Source: Clarkia xantiana subsp. parviflora (Eukaryota > Streptophyta > Magnoliopsida > Myrtales > Onagraceae). Taken from it: a stretch of DNA of 64,000 bases. A model generated the notes under the pieces. That model saw only the letters and a program-made list of their open reading frames with translations, was not told the DNA's origin and made no database searches. Positions within the stretch are counted from its first letter, which is position 1; every line of letters starts with the position of its first letter. Of the stretch, positions 58,352 through 64,000 are shown piece after piece. The stretch covers positions 19,957,772-20,021,771 of the forward strand of contig JAPTYO010000010.1 in NCBI GenBank assembly GCA_036873135.1, in the 5' to 3' direction. A program made the position numbers and the translations under genes.

Positions 58352-61130
58352 TAACATTCGACATTTACATCAATGTTGAAAGGAACATACTATATATAGA
58401 TATATTAATCAAATACATGATAAGGTAACGCAGCAAAAAGATATTACTTGATAAGGGTTGTCTTTCGCTACTGAACGTCATTTTATGCAGGCTTATAACG
58501 AAAAAGTGCCTTAATCATTATATACATATATATATATATATATCTTCGTCAAGTATAATTGTCTAGACTTGAATAATTTTCATTCACACCCCGTTAGTTC
58601 GTAGGAAATAAAAAATGGGCATAAATTTTTTTTTTTTAATTTCTAAGGCTACATTGGAGTTCGAATTTAAGTAATTTGATTAACTAATAATGAAGCAGTG
58701 AATTCTTACATACATTATATTACGTAGTAAATATCGACTTTCTTTAATAACTAAACTAGGTGTCTTGATAGCACTGGTCCAGTTGCTGAGGATGTCTTCA
58801 ATATCGGTAGATAGCATTTAGTTGGGCAGGGAGTTGGAGAGGGACCGCACGATGATGTTAATGTCGACATTAATATGTATGTACCTTTACATACCTCCAA
58901 CAAACTCATTTAATGTTGCGAGTCGGTTTATTTCACCACAAATAAGGTTGTTAAAATTCCATTTTGGATCTTATAATTTTTAGTGAAGTAGAATGATATG
59001 GAAATCTAATAGGATTTTAATTTTGTAAAATTTTAAAGGATCGTGATCTTAAATTTATGATATTACAATTCTATGACTAATTAAATAAAACAATTTTATG
59101 ATATTACAATTCAAGTTAACATAAAATTATTCATAGTAAGGGAAAATTTGTAAATTAAGTTCGGATTAAGCAAATTAACGTCTCTATTTATATATCTATA
59201 CATTTAAGGTGACAAAATTGATTTTTTTTTTTTCAAATTAAAAAAGATTTAAGACTATTTTGAAATTTCATGGAGGCAAGTTGTCCATCATCTCTAAGAG
59301 TTTCTTTAATATTTATATTCTTTGTTGAAATAGAGACACAAACCAAATTAGAGTATATGTTATAATTGTTCATAATAATTTATCACGTTAACTATTACAT
59401 AATTTAATGTATTCTTATATTGATAAATTATATAAAATATGATTTTGGTAAATCCCTACATGTATTAAAAGATTTTTTTGTGGTTGTTAATTTATATAGC
59501 ATAACATATCATAGAAATTATTCATACTCATATATTAATTTATAATTCTTATAGAATCTTACGATCCTACCCTAAAACGAATTTACGTGGAACCTTGAGC
59601 TGCTTCAAAAACCCACTACTAAAAAATATTTAAAAAAAATAGTAAAAGAATTAATAAATATTTTTGATAAAAATAACTGATGAATTGAGTTACATTATTC
59701 TTAAGAGCAAATCAAATTCGAGTCTACTAAAAATGGGGCATTGAGGAATTGCTTTAGCATTTAATGCTCTAGGTCCGAAACTACCACAGTTGGGGAAGCA
59801 TATGAAACCTACCCCTACCTGTGATATGATAAGTATCCTCCTCCTAGATATATTTTCAGAAAGCTGAGAAGAATTAGGTGCCATCACAATTTGTCAAATC
59901 AATCCTATATTTATACGTTGAAAGCTGATGTTTTAACTTATAAGAGCTAATCTCAATTTAAAATTTATGGTAATTATTTTGGATTGAAAAAACTTTTTAA
60001 TATAACCTAGTAAAAATGTAGGATACTGTATATCTATTCAGAAACAAATTTAGTTAGGAATGCTATGACTAAAATAGGGTTTTATCAACAATATGTTTCC
60101 AAGAGAAATTTTCAAGTTTGTACTTTGAAAAACACGTAGACTTTTTATTTAGAAGTAGCGATTAAATTGTATCAGACCGACCTCAATGTGGCCCGTTCAT
60201 GTGATACAATACAAGCCCTATAATTAGAAATATCATATTATATTATGAATTTAAAGATGTTTTTACAGATAAACCATGTTTAATGATAGCATAATATATA
60301 GGCTACCACACTTTTCTTCCCTCCCTAATACATGCATGCCATACCGCTACTCCTCGGCCTAGCTTTCTGTGATTTCTCTTTGTTGTACGTATTTGCTTCC
60401 TCGTTTTCTTCAATTCTTTAACAAACAAACAACCTCTGCATGGAGATATATAGCAAGATCGAAAAAAAATACACGGTTGGTAAATTGATACCTGCCATTT
60501 TTTTAAAAGATTTTTAAGTGTTTGGAAAAATACGTTTGACAACAAACTGGTATCTGCTTTTTTTTAAGTATTTTATTTTTGTCTATGTTTGCAATCTAGT
60601 AACTCATTTGTTGTTATTGTTATTGCAATTAAGCAACTAACTTTTATTATAAGAGCAAAAAAGTGTAACAACAAAACACAAGTTAATTACTAGATTGTAA
60701 CTATAAACAAAAATAAAATACCTAAATGTTACAAAAGAATTACATTTTATACCAATTTATCAAATCATTTTTTTCTTTCTAAAAGTACACAAATAATACT
60801 AATCATATACCAATTTGAGAAATCATATTTTCTCATGAAATTTTTTATTCCGATGAGCAAAAATTCTACTCTTGCATCGGAAAGTGACCACTAATTTCCA
60901 ATAAAGTTTTGCTGTGATAGGTGATATCTAATTCTAAAGAGTACATCATAATAAATAGATAGCTGTCATAAATGTCCTTTGGTTATGCACAACCAAATAA
61001 ATTGTTAACCGGATTTTTTTTAAGATTTTGATAGCTCTGTTAGAATTTTTGTGTAATTAAAATAGAATGTGTTACGTGTTTAATATGCAATTAAACAAAA
61101 AACGTGGCTAGTGACTATATGACGTTTGTA
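58352..61130. other. AT-rich intergenic region
   Basis: No gene recognised in 2.8 kb. There is a TA run at about 58528-58542 and scattered T/A runs. A minus-strand frame of 65 codons at 59690-59887 has no recognisable motif. Confidence 0.4.
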
Positions 61131-61286
61131 GTTGAGCAAATTACTAACTGATGTTTGGACGGTCGAACAGATTTCTAGCTCATATTTGGACTATCAAATA
61201 AATTTTTAACTGATGTATGGAAAGTTAGAACAAATTTATAACTCATGTTTGGACAGTTGAACAAATTGTTAACTGATTTTTGGAAA
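61131..61286. repeat. 31-bp tandem repeat, five units
   Basis: Five imperfect 31-32 bp units of the form gttgaacaaattnctaactgatgtttggac, starting at 61131, 61162, 61193, 61224 and 61256. Related, more scattered blocks occur in reverse at 780-930. Confidence 0.8.
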
Positions 61287-62039
61287 ATTATACAAATTAT
61301 AAGGTGAAGTTTTTTTTTTTTTTTTTTTATAACATTTGGTAGCTCAAGTTTCAAAAGTGTACAAATTGCTAGATTAGTTAGGACTTCCGTCTAATTTGAA
61401 CTTTGGATTATGTGTCTGTTCAACTCGCAATGAACAAAAAACACATCAAATTGCTAGTTTTTTTATCACATGTCCAACACGTATATAATTCTGTCAAATC
61501 AAAAAATAAAAATCCCGATAGAGCTAGCAAAGTGTGGTATGAAATAACTAAGTTAATAAAATTTGAAAAACAAATTTCTAACTACCAATTTGTTGAAGCG
61601 ACTCTACCAGTTTTTATAGTTAATAATAATAATAACTCTATTAAAATTACAACGGTAGCTTTGTCCTTATAGTTTGTGAAGTTTAAGCGGAATCCGAGGG
61701 TTTTGGACGATTCATGGTTCTCCCGTTCTTTTCTTCACCCTCGCTCTTTGGATTCTTTCATGAGGTTTCTCTATTGTCTTTTACAGAACAGACATGGACA
61801 CCACGAAATTGTACACTGGGGTCACATCAAGCTAGCGCCTTTCTCCATTCTCTACAACCATAAGAGCACTTGCCGCCATTATTATTGTTATCCGTTTAGT
61901 GTAATATGACGTAACAATTTAATGTTTTATTACTTAATTAAAAGTTTCGAATTTAAGCCTTGTTAAGTTCCGAAAATATAAAAATAATTATTAACGACAC
62001 TTTGTCTCCTAGAGACTGATCTAGTAATAAATATTATTC
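61287..62039. other. Spacer upstream of the LACS promoter repeats
   Basis: A T-run at about 61310-61328 and AT-rich DNA. Bases 61676-61909 hold a slightly GC-richer open stretch (77 codons) that I do not recognise. Confidence 0.35.
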
Positions 62040-62690
62040 TAGTTGTGGGACAAACATGCTGCGCCTATGCATAAAAAAAAATATGGCCATTATTTTCTCT
62101 TAGGAGAGTAGATAGCCAAGTTCAAAGTATTTTTTCATTTTAAATCTCACTTATTAGTTGACGTATGTGAAATTTCAGCGTAACTGTGGGTGTTGGGCAA
62201 ACACACTATAGTTGCACGTGAAACAGAAAAAAAAGTGGCCATTATTTTCTCATCGGAGAGTTGATGGTCAAGTTCAAAGTATATTCCATTTTGAATCTCA
62301 CTTATTAGTTAACGTCTGTGAAATTTCATTAGCTTGAGTTTTGGTGTTTAGCAAGCATACGGCTGCACGTGAAATATAAAAAAAAGTGGCCATTATTTTC
62401 TTATCAGAGAGGTGATGCCCAAGTTTGAAGTATTTAACATTTTGGATCTCACTTAATTATTAGTTGACGTCTGTTAAATTCCAGCGTGATTGTGGGTGTT
62501 TAGGCAAGCATGCTACAACTTCACATAAATAAAACAAAAAAAGTGGACATTATTTTCTATCAGAGAGTTGATGACCAAGTTCAAATTATTCCATTTTGGA
62601 TCTCACATATTAGTTGACGTCTGTGAAATTTCAGTGTGTGCGAGTGTCCCGCAAGTATGCTACGAATGTGCATGACCCAAAAAAAAAAAA
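62040..62690 (+). repeat. Four ~150-bp tandem repeats upstream of LACS
   Basis: Four imperfect copies with landmarks tggccattattttct at 62084, 62236 and 62387, and tggacattattttct at 62544 (spacings 152, 151 and 157). Each also has agttgatg.ccaagtt, tttt.gatctcact and gttgacgtctgtgaaattt. The array ends about 300 bp before the LACS start codon. Confidence 0.9.
62215..62371 (+). promoter_or_regulatory. Two G-boxes (CACGTG) in the upstream repeats
   Basis: CACGTG at 62215-62220 and 62366-62371, at the same place in the first two repeat units (gcacgtgaaa). The third unit has cacata and the fourth gcatga there, so the motif is lost or never arose. G-boxes bind bZIP and bHLH factors (light and ABA responses); use by the LACS gene is inferred from position. 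Confidence 0.5.
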
Positions 62691-62930
62691 TCTAGATGAA
62701 ATTTTAGACGAACCACTTAATCAATGATCCGAAAACAAAAAGTTAAGGTGATAGAAAAAGACGTGGTTTAGTTTTGTATATTTTAAGTCTAGGTGCAAAG
62801 ATAGTAGGAAAATAAATAGGCATGATGTATAGCGTGTACTCTAACCTTCTTCCGCAATTTATTCTTTGTGAGTACCTCCATAACACTACTTTCTACAGCA
62901 CATTTATTGATGATGACGATCACTTTCCAG

Positions 62931-62940
62931 ATATATATAG
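62931..62940 (+). promoter_or_regulatory. TATA-like box of LACS gene
   Basis: atatatatag lies 54-63 bp before the LACS ATG, which would leave a short leader of about 30 nt. Placement only; other AT-rich words are nearby. Confidence 0.4.
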
Positions 62941-62993
62941 ATATAATATAGAGTGTGTTTGTGCTCTCAGGTCTCATAATTTAGGAAAACAAA

Positions 62994-64000
62994 ATGAAGA
63001 GCTTCTCCGCTAAAGTCGCAGATGGAGAAGAAGGACAAGACGGGAAGCTGTCGGTCGGCCCAGTCTACCGCAGCCTCCTCTCCAAGAACAAGTTCCCTCC
63101 ACCTGACAATCACATTACCACAACCTGGGATATTTTCAGGTGAGATGAGATGAGATGATCCAGCAGTTAGTTAGTTTCCTTAATCTTTGTCTTGTCGGAA
63201 TTAGAGATAAAGTTGTGATTCTTGGTCTGGTTTTGTTTCGATGTCGGAAAACTTGGGATTGCAGGGTTTCTGTCGATAAGTATCCCGAAAACAAGATGCT
63301 CGGGTGGCGAAAAATCGACAATGGGAAGGTCAGTGACACGAATTTTACAGTGCGGCCTCCGGTTAGCTCAGAATTCTTCTCTATAAGAAAATTGGTTTAA
63401 GGCGATGCTTAAAAATGTCGCTTAAAACCAGTTTTCTTGTAGTACTACTTCACCATTGCAACGATTGTTTTATGATTATAGCATTATTACTTATGTGTCG
63501 GTGTATGAAGGTCGGACCGTATGTCTGGAAATCGTACAAAGAAGTATATGACGAGGTTCTACACATCGGTTCGGCTCTAAGGGCGGCCGGTGCAGAACCA
63601 GTAAGGATTATTAACAGCTCATTTCTTGAAAAATGGCATTTCTTTTAAGCAAGGTACTTTGATAGCAGTTCTGAATCTGCTCTCTTACTGCAGGGAGCTC
63701 GAATCGGGATTTATGGCGCAAACTGCCCGCAATGGATTGCGGCGATGGAGGTTTTCATCTGGGTTTATAATAATCAAAGAGTGCTTGTTATGAACAAATT
63801 AATGAATTTTTTTTTTATTTTTGTGATAGGCTTGCAATGGACATAGTCTTGTTTGTGTTCCTCTATACGACACCCTTGGTACCTTTTTATAATTTAAAAT
63901 TTAAATATTGGTTTAAGTTCGGGAAAAAAAGTTATGCATTTTGTTGAATGCAGGTCCGGGAGCTGTGAACTTCATCATCGAGCACGCGGAGATCGAGTTT
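62994..64000 (+). CDS. LACS1: Long-chain acyl-CoA synthetase, LACS1-like (5' part)
   Basis: Partial gene, running off the window. Exons: 62994-63139, 63265-63328, 63511-63600, 63694-63750, 63830-63878 and 63954 onward. All junctions are GT/AG and the phases join to an open 151-codon frame. The product activates long-chain fatty acids to acyl-CoA using ATP (AMP-binding superfamily). Visible landmarks typical of plant LACS proteins are SVGPVYRSLL, a W-D-I-F-R block, DKYPENKMLGWR, VGPYVWKSYKEVYDEV, IGIYGANCPQWI, MEACNGHSL and CVPLYDTLGPGAVNF. The start MKSFSAKV and the phrase SALRAAGAEPG point to the LACS1 clade, which acts at the ER in cuticular wax and cutin synthesis. LACS family is firm; LACS1 rather than a close paralogue is likely but rests on memory of these motifs. 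The catalytic AMP-binding motifs lie beyond the window. Confidence 0.88.

Overview
The window is nuclear DNA of a flowering plant, almost certainly a eudicot. It is AT-rich, its genes carry GT/AG introns, and most of the intergenic space is Ty1/copia elements, LINE fragments, hAT derivatives and Harbinger-like MITEs. Four host loci are clear: a kinetochore NDC80 gene (10698-13492, + strand, four coding exons), two almost identical high-affinity phosphate transporter genes of the PHT1 family in divergent (head-to-head) inverted orientation (14184-21109 on - and 30520-32520 on +), and the 5' part of a long-chain acyl-CoA synthetase gene, LACS1-like (62994 to the window end, + strand). An RNase H-like ORF at 2656-3285 is intact but is more likely transposon-derived.

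Layout. 1-3976: repeat-rich spacer, a possible solo LTR, the RNase H ORF and a TTC microsatellite. 3977-9526: a full-length Ty1/copia element with decayed gag-pol. 10698-13492: NDC80. 14184-32520: the PHT1 pair. Intron 2 of the minus copy holds a 4.9 kb non-autonomous copia element with identical 184-bp LTRs; the plus copy keeps the empty site. Between the two genes lie two related Harbinger-like MITEs in opposite orientation, part of a minus-strand copia element and a possible solo LTR. 33022-55412: a stack of copia remnants, mostly one family with a long leader, recognisable gag and RT/RNase H, no integrase that I could recognise, and a long conserved 3' region. The order of several insertions can be read: a hAT element and a copia element each sit inside one older LTR, and another hAT element sits inside that copia's gag. 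55413-57338: the 3' part of an L1-type LINE. 57396-58343: another hAT derivative. 58352-62040: AT-rich spacer. 62040-62690: four tandem ~150-bp repeats directly upstream of the LACS gene.

The host genes do not form a pathway: NDC80 acts in chromosome segregation, PHT1 in phosphate uptake and LACS1-like in cuticular lipid activation. The PHT1 pair is one functional unit by duplication, and both copies keep a P1BS (PHR1-type) site and a 5'UTR intron. The most informative signals are the dated insertion into only one PHT1 copy, the hairpin-repeat leader of that element, the copia family without a recognisable integrase, and the repeat-built LACS upstream region. All alignments were made by eye.
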